A stretch of 32,807 nt of DNA from an uncultured Roseburia sp. (GTDB lineage Bacteria; Bacillota; Clostridia; Lachnospirales; Lachnospiraceae). The position numbers and the translations under genes are program-made. This document shows positions 1-8,228 of this stretch, one piece after another; position 1 is the first letter of the stretch; each line of letters begins with the position of its first letter. A model generated the notes under the pieces. The model saw only the letters and a list, made by a program, of their open reading frames with translations. It was not told the DNA's origin and searched no databases. Where the stretch lies: NCBI GenBank assembly GCA_947564465.1, contig CANOCV010000036.1, forward strand, positions 1 to 32,807, given 5' to 3'.

Positions 1-210
1 TGCTGACCAAATACGGGCAAAATATTTTTATTTATTTGACCCCAACATCATCCTACTAGTACAGAATACCACACCCATACAAAACTGTTCCATGCGCATT
101 TCCGCTGTTATTTTAATATCTATACAACGATTTGCTCATAATTCAAATCAATCCGTTGTTCCGCCATTGTCCCCGATGAAACATTACGCCCGCAATGATA
201 AATTCTTCTT

Positions 211-1257
211 CTATTCTATATTCGCATGCGAAAGCCTCTTCCTTCGTCTCCGAAGAATTACAATCACTGCCCCGATTACAAATGGAAGTACAAAAGTGGC
301 AAAACGGTAAAGCAGCGACGCCGACCCTGCGGCGCCCGTTGTTGTAACCACCGCGAACAGCATTGTAAATACAAACTCTGTCGAGCCGATTCCTGCCGGA
401 GACGGAAGCACCGCCGCCAGCATAACGGACAGAGATGTAATCGCCATGGCCTGAATGATCGTTATATTTCCCGTCCCGAGAAGCACAAAATACGGTATAC
501 TGTACCAGAATGCAAATTTCAAAAGATTCTTGCCGACAATCCCTGCCACAAACTTTTTGTCTCCAAGCAAATCCGATGCCGCCGATTCTAAAATCCCGCA
601 CTGCTCCCTCAAATACTGCAGCTGTCCGTCAAATCTTCCCTTTTTATTGAGCTTGCCCACAAGCCACAATAACATTCCATGAAAACGTTTGGAACAGCAG
701 AACAAAAGCAGAGCCACCGCAATCACGAACGTAACCGCATAGCCGCCTAAAAGCAGCCACGTATAGTCGCTGTAATTCTTCATCATAAATCCCCAGCTTG
801 AAACAAAAAAAATCGCCGAGAAAATCGCTATACCAACTTTATGAATCACATATTCTACCATATACATTCCGGTCCCCTTAGACACCGAAATACCGTTTTC
901 ATTAAAATAATACACGGCAGCCACTCCCGCACCGCTCCCAAGTGTCGCCACTCGGTAAAAGCTGCAGTAAAACGCACTCTCCACCCCCATCCGATAGGTA
1001 AAAGAAGGGTTATAATGCCTTGCAAACGAACAGGTAATCCATCCCTCAACCATCTCATAACCAACAGATAAAAGGCTGATTCCCAGTATCACCCATACGG
1101 ATGTCTTTTTCAGCTCCTCTAAAATCGGTCCCGCCGAATCCCTGAATGTATAAACAATAATTATAATTAATAACAGCACAAATATCCATTTCAATGCCGT
1201 CTTTATTTGCTTGCGAATAAAAATCACTCCTAACTTGTTTTTTCCTGTGTATTTCAC
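211..1257 (-). CDS. Lysylphosphatidylglycerol synthase/flippase-like membrane protein (UPF0104 family)
   Basis: Polytopic membrane protein of about 335-348 residues that I recognise as the lysylphosphatidylglycerol synthase transmembrane-region family (UPF0104). Such proteins are MprF flippase-like domains without the aminoacyltransferase half; their substrate is usually unknown, probably a lipid or lipid-linked molecule. A basic N-terminus precedes a first hydrophobic helix (about residues 24-40), and six or more further hydrophobic segments follow. The conserved-looking segment LPSPAGIGSTEF lies near residue 285, and a basic tail (RRRRKR) ends the protein. The start is uncertain. The 5'-most in-frame start is GTG at 1257, but it has no Shine-Dalgarno and almost coincides with the predicted transcription start. 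A good AGGAG (1227-1231) lies inside this reading frame, 8 nt before an ATT codon at 1218. The gene appears monocistronic with its own promoter. Family confidence is good; function is not known. Confidence 0.8.
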   Translation of the reverse strand: MKYTGKNKLGVIFIRKQIKTALKWIFVLLLIIIIVYTFRDSAGPILEELKKTSVWVILGISLLSVGYEMVEGWITCSFARHYNPSFTYRMGVESAFYCSFYRVATLGSGAGVAAVYYFNENGISVSKGTGMYMVEYVIHKVGIAIFSAIFFVSSWGFMMKNYSDYTWLLLGGYAVTFVIAVALLLFCCSKRFHGMLLWLVGKLNKKGRFDGQLQYLREQCGILESAASDLLGDKKFVAGIVGKNLLKFAFWYSIPYFVLLGTGNITIIQAMAITSLSVMLAAVLPSPAGIGSTEFVFTMLFAVVTTTGAAGSASLLYRFATFVLPFVIGAVIVILRRRRKRLSHANIE

Positions 1258-1266
1258 ATTTTGTCT

Positions 1267-1295
1267 ATTATATCTAATTTACTATTGATGGTCAA
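1267..1295 (-). promoter_or_regulatory. Sigma-A-type promoter of the flippase-like gene
   Basis: On the minus strand a -35 TTGACC (1290-1295) is followed by a 17-bp spacer and a perfect -10 TATAAT (1267-1272). The predicted transcription start is near 1260, only a few bases before the first GTG of the gene, so that GTG would be almost leaderless. Confidence 0.6.
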
Positions 1296-1330
1296 CACAC
1301 GTATTTATGGAAACACTTTTCCTGTGATAC

Positions 1331-1367
1331 AAAAAAGGAACTGCGCACTAATTAGTGCCACAGCCCC
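1331..1367 (-). terminator. Rho-independent terminator of the first regulator/kinase operon
   Basis: Reading the minus strand, a GC-containing stem built around the perfect palindrome GCACTAATTAGTGC (1345-1358), with outer pairing of CTG to CAG and GG to CC, is followed directly by six T (1331-1336). It lies 55 bp past the kinase stop codon, as expected for the end of that transcript. Confidence 0.72.
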
Positions 1368-1421
1368 ATAATGCTCGTTCATCAATGATAAAATGTAACG
1401 TATAACTATATAAAATTTTTC

Positions 1422-2861
1422 TCAATTATCTGATTTCAAACACGGCAATGTAAACCAGAATTCCACACCTGACGAAACATTCTCCACACCATAACCTCCG
1501 CCATGCATTGTAACTGCATTCTGTACAATATACAATCCAAGTCCCGCATGAGAAAATCCGTTTCTCTCATATTTCGGTTCTGTCCGATTCCGATAGTAAC
1601 TTCCCCATATATGCTCTAACTCTTCTTTCGGAATCTGCTTGCCTTCATTATATACACCGACTCGAATGGATTCCTCCTGCTTTTTTAGCGTGATACGAAT
1701 AATGCCGTCAAAATCCGTATGCTCCAGCGCATTCATCATATAATTGTTAATTGCCTGCTCAATATACTCCCTGTCACCATAGACATAACAATCCTCGGAC
1801 AAAAAAGTCTCCATATGCAGCTTCTTCTTTTTTGCCAAACCTTCATATTTCATGACAATGTATTCTACGACCTCTTTCATATCCAGCTTCTTCTGGACCA
1901 TATTTTCCATCTGGTGCTCTAAGACCGAGCCGTCCAGAATCCGGCTGACCATATCGGACATTTTGGCAATTTCTTCCTGAATAGAAGCAATGTAATCTTC
2001 TCTGTCTTCCTCCGTATATTCCAGCATTTCCACCTGATTGGAAATGACAGCCAACGGAGTTTTCAGTTCATGGGAAATATTGGCAACCACATCCTTGCGC
2101 AGCTTCTCCAGCCTCTCCTGGCGGACATTCTGCTTCAGAAGCTGTCTTCTTCCCTCTTCCATCTGCTCCATCTGGCTTAAAAGCTGCTCGGATATCTGAT
2201 TGATGCTTTTTGACAGCCGATTCCACTCTACACACGTTCCGTCTTCCCGTGCCTTCTCTTCATAATTCCCTTCCGCAATCCGGGCAGTTATCCAAACCAG
2301 CCTATCCACAGGCTTTAAAAAATGTTTCAGCCAAAACATCATCAGGATACTGACCGGAATCATCATAAGCAGAAACATCCATATATAAAATTTTTCCACA
2401 ATCGTAATCGAATATTCGCCCGCCGTAAAATCCTTAATTGCAACATAATAATCTCTGTCGGCCTGCGTTATGATTCCTCTTAACTTTACGGATTCTACAA
2501 GCTTCCCATTGTTGCTGACAACTTCCGGATGATAAGAAAACTTTTCCAGCTTCGTGACAATATTATAATGAATCGCATTTTTACTGTCACTCGTTGAATA
2601 TATTGGATTCAAATCCTCATCTGCGATGAAAAAATTAAGGTTCTCATTCTCATAATTCAAAAGCAACGCATAATCTTTTTCTCCTAAGTCAGCTAAATCT
2701 AATTCCTCAATATCGCTGTACGCCTGCAAAATCTTGCGCTCTTCCAAATGCTCATAATAAGCCGGTATGAAAATATTACACAAAATTACACAGAATCCTA
2801 ATGTAAGCATCGCAAACAGCAATTGCAGAAATAGCATCTTTATACTAAGTCTGTTTGTCAT
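1422..2861 (-). CDS. Two-component sensor histidine kinase
   Basis: Membrane histidine kinase of 479 residues. It has one N-terminal membrane helix, an extracytoplasmic domain of roughly 120 residues, a second membrane helix near residue 160, a HAMP linker, a HisKA domain with the phospho-accepting His264 in NISHELKTPL, and a HATPase domain. The N box reads NYMMNALEH; G1 reads NEGKQI, with Asn in place of the usual Asp; G2 reads GLGLYIVQ. ATG at 2861 is chosen because a purine-rich GAGGGGAAGGG precedes it; a TTG at 2876 is the alternative. The start overlaps the 3' end of the upstream regulator by 17 bp, so translation is probably coupled and the two form a cognate pair. The stimulus is unknown. 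The layout resembles VanS-type kinases, but nothing here identifies a target. Confidence 0.93.
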   Translation of the reverse strand: MTNRLSIKMLFLQLLFAMLTLGFCVILCNIFIPAYYEHLEERKILQAYSDIEELDLADLGEKDYALLLNYENENLNFFIADEDLNPIYSTSDSKNAIHYNIVTKLEKFSYHPEVVSNNGKLVESVKLRGIITQADRDYYVAIKDFTAGEYSITIVEKFYIWMFLLMMIPVSILMMFWLKHFLKPVDRLVWITARIAEGNYEEKAREDGTCVEWNRLSKSINQISEQLLSQMEQMEEGRRQLLKQNVRQERLEKLRKDVVANISHELKTPLAVISNQVEMLEYTEEDREDYIASIQEEIAKMSDMVSRILDGSVLEHQMENMVQKKLDMKEVVEYIVMKYEGLAKKKKLHMETFLSEDCYVYGDREYIEQAINNYMMNALEHTDFDGIIRITLKKQEESIRVGVYNEGKQIPKEELEHIWGSYYRNRTEPKYERNGFSHAGLGLYIVQNAVTMHGGGYGVENVSSGVEFWFTLPCLKSDN

Positions 2862-3534
2862 TTCCCTTCCCCTCAAAACAATAACCTACTCCGTATACCG
2901 TTCGGATATAGACGACATTTCCTAACTTTTTCCTAAGCTGCTTTACAATTGTGTCAATTGTTCTGATATCTCCCACATAGTGATAACCCCAGACACTATC
3001 AAGAATCTGATCTCTCGTCAGAACAACCCCTTCATTTTTCACAAAAAAATGCATTACTTCAAATTCCTTTGGCGTTGTTTCCACGAACACATCCTTTACA
3101 AATACCTTCTGCGCCTCAACCTCAATTCTGATATCTCCTGCCGTCAGGAAATCACGCTCCTGACCGGAACGCTTCAATACCGCTTCCAGATGCATCTTTT
3201 CAACCGCTAAAGAATATGGTTTTACGATATAATCATCCGCCCCGTTTGAAAAACTCTCCAACTGGTCCTCCACTTCCTCTTTTGCCGTCAACATAATAAC
3301 CGGAACATTGGAACACAGCCGAATCTGTTTTAGAACCTCATTCCCATCGGCAAACGGCAGCATGACATCCAGCAGCACACACTTTATCTCTCCCTTGTGC
3401 TTCATAAACTGCTGAATCCCCTGCAATCCATCCTCTGCGGTGTAAACCTGATAGTGATTTATCGTTAAAAAATCCGCCAACGTCTTTAACAACTTCTTTT
3501 CATCTTCAATAATCAATATAACCGTCTTTTCCAT
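2845..3534 (-). CDS. OmpR/PhoB-family response regulator
   Basis: DNA-binding response regulator of 229 residues. The receiver domain (about 1-120) has the acidic pair Glu10-Asp11, phospho-acceptor Asp56 in LLDVMLP, the conserved Thr in MLTAKE and Lys in IVKPYS. A PhoB-type winged helix follows (about 130-225), with typical TPKEFEVM and VYGVGYCF segments. It is first in a two-gene operon with the histidine kinase that overlaps its 3' end. The ribosome binding site before ATG 3534 is weak (GGTGCGAG). It presumably controls its own operon and unknown targets; no neighbouring gene obviously depends on it. Confidence 0.93.
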   Translation of the reverse strand: MEKTVILIIEDEKKLLKTLADFLTINHYQVYTAEDGLQGIQQFMKHKGEIKCVLLDVMLPFADGNEVLKQIRLCSNVPVIMLTAKEEVEDQLESFSNGADDYIVKPYSLAVEKMHLEAVLKRSGQERDFLTAGDIRIEVEAQKVFVKDVFVETTPKEFEVMHFFVKNEGVVLTRDQILDSVWGYHYVGDIRTIDTIVKQLRKKLGNVVYIRTVYGVGYCFEGKGNDKQT

Positions 3535-3618
3535 CTCGCACCATCAAAAATAAAGTATTCCCTGTATGATCCGCATTCTGAAAATCCTCTGTCACCTGAA
3601 AATCAAAGCTTACATACA

Positions 3619-3648
3619 ATTTTACCTCATCATTGTTAATAAAATCAA
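3619..3648 (-). promoter_or_regulatory. Possible promoter of the first response-regulator operon
   Basis: On the minus strand TTGATT (3643-3648) and TAAAAT (3619-3624) are separated by 18 bp, about 85 bp before the regulator start. The leader that follows carries a 9-bp exact direct repeat (CTGAAAATC on the plus strand at 3578-3586 and 3596-3604). The match is moderate in AT-rich DNA, so this is tentative. Confidence 0.35.
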
Positions 3649-3706
3649 CCCATATTCTTTTACAATATCTTCCAAATATGTCTAATATTTTATCTGCTCC
3701 CGTTTT

Positions 3707-4732
3707 CTATTTTCTTTGGATTCTATCTTCAAATTGCTGCTTCGTTTCTTCCGGTACCACCGAATAAAGTCCTACATCCTGTTTCAAAATCCGATCCATT
3801 TCTTCAATCGTCATCTTTCCTCTTCGAACCTCCACCGCAAGTTCTCCCTGACGAATCGGAAATCCCCTCTTTAGGATACTCATATGCTCTGCCATAGCAT
3901 GAGCATAACAATCCTCGTGCCCCCGCTTTGACCTTGTCCAACCAATGCTTTCCTCAAGAGTGCGCATGGTTTCTTCTTCACTCACATCATGGTAAGCAAA
4001 ATAAGATATTGCCTCGGCTCTCACATCCTCCAAGTAATCCACTTTTCCATGTTTCTGAAGTTTTTCTTCCAATCCATGAAACATCTGATGTTCAAATTCT
4101 AAAAGAGAATGTGATGTTTCAAATGGTTCAAGAAGCCTTTTTTCAAGCGCCGCCTGCCACATCTGGCCTTTGGTTCTCCCGTTTACAATAATCGGAATCC
4201 CATTCTGCCCCGCAAACAGATAGCTATAATAGTGCATATAATGAAAACATACTGCGCAAAAGTTATGCAGCATATTCACACAAGTTGTATACATTTTTCG
4301 CAGTTCTTTATCATTCATGGAAAATGTAATATGGTCTACATGTATTTTCTGTAAGGCATTCTCTATATTCTTCCTGCCGTACTCTGTTGCAAAAGCATTC
4401 TGAAATGTTAACGCAAGCACCCGCATTCCATATTTTTCTTTTAGCTGCCGGATAATATACGTGCTGTCTTTTCCACCGCTAAAGCCTACAAGACAATCGT
4501 ATTTCGAACCGTTTTCCTTCGCTTTCCGCTTTGCAGCCTCCATTTTTTCCTGAAAAATTTTCTCCAATTTTTCTGAATCTTCAAGAAATTTCTGATTTTC
4601 CAGATAAAAATTACAATAATTACAGACTCCCTTCTCATCGAATTTAATTTTGGCATAATGCTCCGGAAGTCCGCATATCTTACATCTTTTCTCCAATTCC
4701 AAAACCGCCTTTCTATCACTCCTCCTGTTCAT
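3707..4732 (-). CDS. Zn-ribbon and PP-loop ATP-pyrophosphatase, N-acetyl-sugar amidotransferase-like
   Basis: Protein of about 330-341 residues. An N-terminal CxxC (CKICG) and a later CNYC, about 25 residues apart, form a likely zinc ribbon. A PP-loop SGGKDS follows (residues 85-90 from ATG 4732), the ATP-adenylating motif of N-type ATP pyrophosphatases. Further Cys and His residues (NFCAVCFHYMH, and GHEDCYAH near the C-terminus) fit the N-acetyl-sugar amidotransferase group (WbpG/PseA/LegG-like), which uses glutamine-derived ammonia to turn a sugar acetamido group into an acetamidino group. Thiolation enzymes share the fold, so the substrate is open. No HisH/HisF-like partner or nucleotide-sugar genes are adjacent, which is unusual for a surface-sugar enzyme. 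The start is uncertain: an AGGAGG (4721-4726) lies just downstream of the ATG, and TTG codons at 4702 or 4696 could be the real start. Confidence 0.72.
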   Translation of the reverse strand: MNRRSDRKAVLELEKRCKICGLPEHYAKIKFDEKGVCNYCNFYLENQKFLEDSEKLEKIFQEKMEAAKRKAKENGSKYDCLVGFSGGKDSTYIIRQLKEKYGMRVLALTFQNAFATEYGRKNIENALQKIHVDHITFSMNDKELRKMYTTCVNMLHNFCAVCFHYMHYYSYLFAGQNGIPIIVNGRTKGQMWQAALEKRLLEPFETSHSLLEFEHQMFHGLEEKLQKHGKVDYLEDVRAEAISYFAYHDVSEEETMRTLEESIGWTRSKRGHEDCYAHAMAEHMSILKRGFPIRQGELAVEVRRGKMTIEEMDRILKQDVGLYSVVPEETKQQFEDRIQRK

Positions 4733-4741
4733 GACTTTTTT

Positions 4742-4747
4742 ATTATA
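4742..4747 (-). promoter_or_regulatory. Possible -10 box of the PP-loop gene
   Basis: A perfect TATAAT on the minus strand lies 9 bp before ATG 4732, with no convincing -35 box. If used, transcription would begin near 4735. The ATG would then be almost leaderless and the first ribosome binding site would lie inside the currently called reading frame. Confidence 0.35.
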
Positions 4748-4844
4748 GAAACGAATTGTGATAGAAATTTGAGATTTCATAAATACAGAATCGGCGTCAA
4801 CGTCACGCCCGTTTTTATAATATGCACATCAACAGCACATATTT

Positions 4845-4873
4845 TTGTAAAAAAAGGAAAAAGAGGGTATAAT
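4845..4873 (+). promoter_or_regulatory. Promoter of the phospholipase C-like gene
   Basis: TTGTAA (4845-4850), a 17-bp spacer and a perfect TATAAT (4868-4873) lie 49 bp before the ATG at 4922. The ribosome binding site AGAAAGGAAG (4905-4914) follows. Confidence 0.7.
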
Positions 4874-4921
4874 AGAGAACACAGTTATAATAGAACACAT
4901 CCTAAGAAAGGAAGATATTTT

Positions 4922-5887
4922 ATGCCAGGCTTCGCAGCACATTATTTATTCGGGATTTCCACAATCAAACGTGTAAATGACCGGGATTTCCACGCATTTC
5001 TCAAAAAACACCATACCGCATACGGATTAGGCCTTCAGGGACCCGACTTGTTTTTCTATTATCTGCCCGGTCTTCGTTTTTCGCCAAACCCGGGGTCTAT
5101 CGCCCACAAATATAAGACAAACGCTTTCTTTTCGGCAATGTTAGAAAGCCTGAGGCTGTGCGCAGACAAAGACGATTATGAGACGACGCTCTGCTATATC
5201 CTGGGCTTTCTCGGTCACTACACCTTAGATACCGTCTGCCATCCCTATATCTATGATAAGACAAATTATAAAAAAGACAGCGCCGCATATTTCGGAAAAC
5301 ACGTTTATCTGGAAACGGACATTGATGCCAAAATGCTTTGGCGCTTCAAACACATGCTTCCCTCAGAATTTTACTCGGAACGCACGCTGCGGTTAACCCA
5401 CAGGGAACGCAGAGCAATTGCCCGCTGTCTTCATTTCACATACAAAAAAGTATTTCCCGAAATACGCCCCGCTTACGCGGATATGTACGCGGCGATTCTC
5501 CTTATGCCTTTCGCCCTTCGAATCCTTCATGATCCCTACGGAAAAAAGAAGGTATTTGCAAGATGGATTGAAAAACATTTCCTCGGATACCCGTATGTCT
5601 CTCCGCTGATTGCCTCTGACCGGATGCACTTTACGACTGATCCTATGAATATGCGGCACAAGGCATGGAAAAATCCGTGGAACACCTCTCGCGTCTCCAC
5701 GGACTCCTTTTACGATTTATTTGAGAAAGCCAAAAGGCAGTATCTGGACCGCATTTACCTGCTAAAAGATCTGACTCGTCAGCCTATGCACCAAGCTGCC
5801 GGCCTGACGGCGGACCTGACGCAGTATCTGCATCCGCTTATGCGCTCTCTCGCAAACTGCGATTATGCTTCGGGATTACCTCGATGA
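4922..5887 (+). CDS. Zinc-dependent phospholipase C-family protein
   Basis: Protein of 321 residues recognised as the zinc-dependent phospholipase C family (PF00882-like), seen in Clostridia as a hydrolase of unknown natural substrate. It starts MPGFAAHYLFG, with an early His that matches the family's N-terminal metal site. The pattern continues with LQGPDLFFYYLP (Asp ligand), a His in IAHKYK, FLGHYTLDTVCHPYIY (His, Asp and His spaced as in the family) and HVYLETDID. ATG 4922 is chosen because it follows a ribosome binding site and promoter; the in-frame extension upstream has neither. No signal peptide is visible, so the protein is probably cytoplasmic or membrane-associated. Its 3' end overlaps the 3' end of the converging transporter gene by 12 bp. 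Confidence 0.82.
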   Translation: MPGFAAHYLFGISTIKRVNDRDFHAFLKKHHTAYGLGLQGPDLFFYYLPGLRFSPNPGSIAHKYKTNAFFSAMLESLRLCADKDDYETTLCYILGFLGHYTLDTVCHPYIYDKTNYKKDSAAYFGKHVYLETDIDAKMLWRFKHMLPSEFYSERTLRLTHRERRAIARCLHFTYKKVFPEIRPAYADMYAAILLMPFALRILHDPYGKKKVFARWIEKHFLGYPYVSPLIASDRMHFTTDPMNMRHKAWKNPWNTSRVSTDSFYDLFEKAKRQYLDRIYLLKDLTRQPMHQAAGLTADLTQYLHPLMRSLANCDYASGLPR

Positions 5888-7324
5888 TTTTTTAAGCGCC
5901 TTTGCGATTTCTTTCATTTTCTTCTGATCAAGCACATAAAACCTCATAGAAATCAGCGAGAGCAGCCAGCCGATAATCGGTGTTATGCAATAGAGAAAAA
6001 TGGTCGTCCATTTCAGTGTCGGCGTGAGGGCGTCTCCGATTTGCGGAAATGCCCTGTTGTAACCGATCAGCATCATAACCAGCCCCACAAATGCAGTTCC
6101 CAGGGCTGCAAACACCTTATCCACAAAAGAAAACATTGCCCCCATAAGCCCCGGCACGAATCTGCCGCTTCGATATTCTTCATAATCACAGCAATCCGCA
6201 ATCATCGGCACAACCATATTATTGGTAATGGATTTGCAGCCGTTTAGCAATACATATATCACAATAAAGACAATCGAAATCAGATTTAATTTGCTGATAT
6301 GAAAGGTTATCGTATTCACCTCTTCCTGCACCAGCACAAACACCATCATCACCTGAAACACGATTCCGAGCGCCGTAAATAACACAAGCGCTTTCTTTTG
6401 TCCCATCCGCTGCGCCGAGCGGATTCCAAGACTCACCACAAGCAACGTCGGGATCGCCGTCACAACGCCGATCAGCCCGGCAATCCCGTAATCTTCCATC
6501 ATAATCCCGTAAAGCATCACGCCGACTGCCGTATGGCTGTACACGGTCGCCGCAAATTTGTCGGTACATGCCGCAACAATCAGCATCCGAATCGGACGGT
6601 TGTGCCGGATAATATCCCAGTAATCCCGCACTTTGACCTTCTGTATTCTCTTTGCAACGTATACCGTACTCTTATCCTTCTCCCATATCCCGATCACCGC
6701 AAGAACCGTCCCCACCGCCGAGAGCAATACGACCCAGAAAAGATACTCAAAATAGAGCTTTTCATTGGTAAATCCCCCATATTTTGGCGCGAGATAATTT
6801 GCCACAAACAACGCGCTTCCTCCGTACGCCGCCATTATAAAAATCGAATCGAAATACGTTGACAGCGGCCTCTGGCTGGGATTATTAGTTAGAATCGTCT
6901 GCCCTGATTTGCTCACAACCGTCTGAAACGTATACCCGATGACGAACAGCGCATAAATTAAAATAAAATACGGCACACGCACTGCCCGCGGAAGCTCATG
7001 CGTAGTAACAAACAGCAAAACCGCACTCACCGCCATAATCACGTTTCCTATTACCATAAACGGCCTGAATTTTCCGAAACGTCCCTTCGTCTTATCAAGA
7101 AAAAAGCCTACCAGCGGATCGGTAACGCCGTCAAACACACTCATCATGGTCAGCATAACGGACACAAGCATAACGCCGAAGCCCGCCAGTGAGTTGGCAT
7201 AGTATGATACATATCCCATCAATGCCAGATACAAATTTGTCGCAGCGTTATTTAAAGAAAACAATCCAATCTGGTAAAGCTTTGCATTATTGTACTGTAC
7301 TTCTTCTTTAAAATTCTGTTCCAT
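5876..7324 (-). CDS. GPH-family sugar:cation symporter (MFS, MelB-like)
   Basis: Membrane transporter of 482 residues with about twelve hydrophobic segments. The segment FDGVTDPLVGFFLDKTKGRFGKFRPF near residue 60-85 (shown as VTDPLVG, LDKTKGRFG and FRPF) is the signature of the glycoside-pentoside-hexuronide:cation symporter family, which imports sugars or sugar acids with Na+ or H+. A cytoplasmic-loop segment DCCDYEEYRSGRF near residue 395 is also typical. The substrate cannot be told. ATG 7324 is preceded by GGCGG at 8 nt; an ATG at 7339 is the alternative, and longer in-frame starts would overlap the lipase gene. It lies 35 bp past the patatin-like gene with no terminator seen, so it is probably the last gene of the nfeD-lipase-transporter transcript. 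No glycoside hydrolase or sugar kinase is next to it. Confidence 0.88.
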   Translation of the reverse strand: MEQNFKEEVQYNNAKLYQIGLFSLNNAATNLYLALMGYVSYYANSLAGFGVMLVSVMLTMMSVFDGVTDPLVGFFLDKTKGRFGKFRPFMVIGNVIMAVSAVLLFVTTHELPRAVRVPYFILIYALFVIGYTFQTVVSKSGQTILTNNPSQRPLSTYFDSIFIMAAYGGSALFVANYLAPKYGGFTNEKLYFEYLFWVVLLSAVGTVLAVIGIWEKDKSTVYVAKRIQKVKVRDYWDIIRHNRPIRMLIVAACTDKFAATVYSHTAVGVMLYGIMMEDYGIAGLIGVVTAIPTLLVVSLGIRSAQRMGQKKALVLFTALGIVFQVMMVFVLVQEEVNTITFHISKLNLISIVFIVIYVLLNGCKSITNNMVVPMIADCCDYEEYRSGRFVPGLMGAMFSFVDKVFAALGTAFVGLVMMLIGYNRAFPQIGDALTPTLKWTTIFLYCITPIIGWLLSLISMRFYVLDQKKMKEIAKALKKSSR

Positions 7325-7359
7325 AATATTTACCGCCATACTCCCACAAGCAGACTGTC

Positions 7360-8211
7360 TTAAGCATCCAGATAATGCCGCAGGGCCGCCATCTGCTCCT
7401 TTGCCTTCCAATATCCTTCCTCATAAATCCGTTCCAGAACCACCGGATCATTCTCGGTTCTCCCTACACTGTGCATATCATCCGGCGCAATTACGAAAAC
7501 CTTTCCCGCTCTCTCAAGTTCAAAAAGCTCCTTCATGCAGTCGTTATATTTTTCTGGACGCTCCTTTAATGCCTGTACAACCCTGGGATATTTCCTATAC
7601 AAAAACGAAGAAACTTTTGCCGCCTGCTCTGCCTTCTTTACATAGCCGCGCTCTCTTGTCAGGATCACAATATTCTTATCGCATCCCTCCTTCATCGCCT
7701 GCTTAAAAGGAATCGAGTCGGACAGTCCGCCGTCAAGATAGTAGCGCCTCCCGATCTTAACAGGCGGAAACAAAACGGGAAGGGCGCAGCTTGCAACCAC
7801 CACATCATAGCTTGTGTTATCACGAGGGACCTCAAGATATTCCGCCTCTCCTGTATGAATGTTCGTCACCGCAGCCACAACCTTGCCGGGATACGCCGCA
7901 AACGCACTGTAATCAAAGGGCAGAAGCTTGTTGGGAATCTCCCCGAACACATACTCAACATTATAAAACGTCTTCTTCTCTTTATTCAAAAGATGCCTTA
8001 CACCCTGGTATTCTTTTTTCGTCATATATTCCTTTGCAAGCCTTAAATTTCTTCCCTTCTGCTTTGACAGATAAGACATTCCGTAGGCAATTCCCGCCGA
8101 TACGCCGATAAAATAATCCGGCATCAGTCCTTCCTCCAAAAATGCATCTGCTACGCCGCAGGAAAAGAGCGTCCTGCTCGCTCCGCCCTCAAATGTCATT
8201 CCAAGCTTCAT
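7360..8211 (-). CDS. Patatin-like phospholipase
   Basis: Predicted serine hydrolase of 283 residues in the patatin/RssA/YjjU group. It carries the N-terminal glycine-rich oxyanion region FEGGASR (about residues 7-13), the nucleophile elbow GVSAG (about 38-42) and the catalytic-dyad Asp in DGGLSD (about 160). Together these are the full Ser-Asp catalytic set of patatin lipases, so it is probably an active acyl hydrolase on phospholipids. No signal peptide is seen. ATG 8211 is chosen because AGGAG lies 9 nt upstream and the family's N-terminal strand begins directly after it; the longer in-frame reading would overlap nfeD. It sits 17 bp past nfeD, probably in the same transcript. Confidence 0.9.
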   Translation of the reverse strand: MKLGMTFEGGASRTLFSCGVADAFLEEGLMPDYFIGVSAGIAYGMSYLSKQKGRNLRLAKEYMTKKEYQGVRHLLNKEKKTFYNVEYVFGEIPNKLLPFDYSAFAAYPGKVVAAVTNIHTGEAEYLEVPRDNTSYDVVVASCALPVLFPPVKIGRRYYLDGGLSDSIPFKQAMKEGCDKNIVILTRERGYVKKAEQAAKVSSFLYRKYPRVVQALKERPEKYNDCMKELFELERAGKVFVIAPDDMHSVGRTENDPVVLERIYEEGYWKAKEQMAALRHYLDA

Positions 8212-8228
8212 GTTCCCGCTCTCCTCAT

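Noticed and set aside
1..210. Possible gene or terminator at the left edge
   Set aside because: Short open frames here have no ribosome site or recognisable protein, and the weak GGG/CCC pairing near 15-45 is not a convincing terminator. I see nothing I can support.
1345..1358. Perfect palindrome GCACTAATTAGTGC as a regulator operator
   Set aside because: It forms the top of a hairpin followed by a T-run just past the kinase gene, so a terminator explains it better.
4658..4921. N-terminal extension of the phospholipase C-like protein
   Set aside because: The frame stays open upstream, but it includes the promoter and has no ribosome site, while the family N-terminus (MPGFAAH) starts at 4922.
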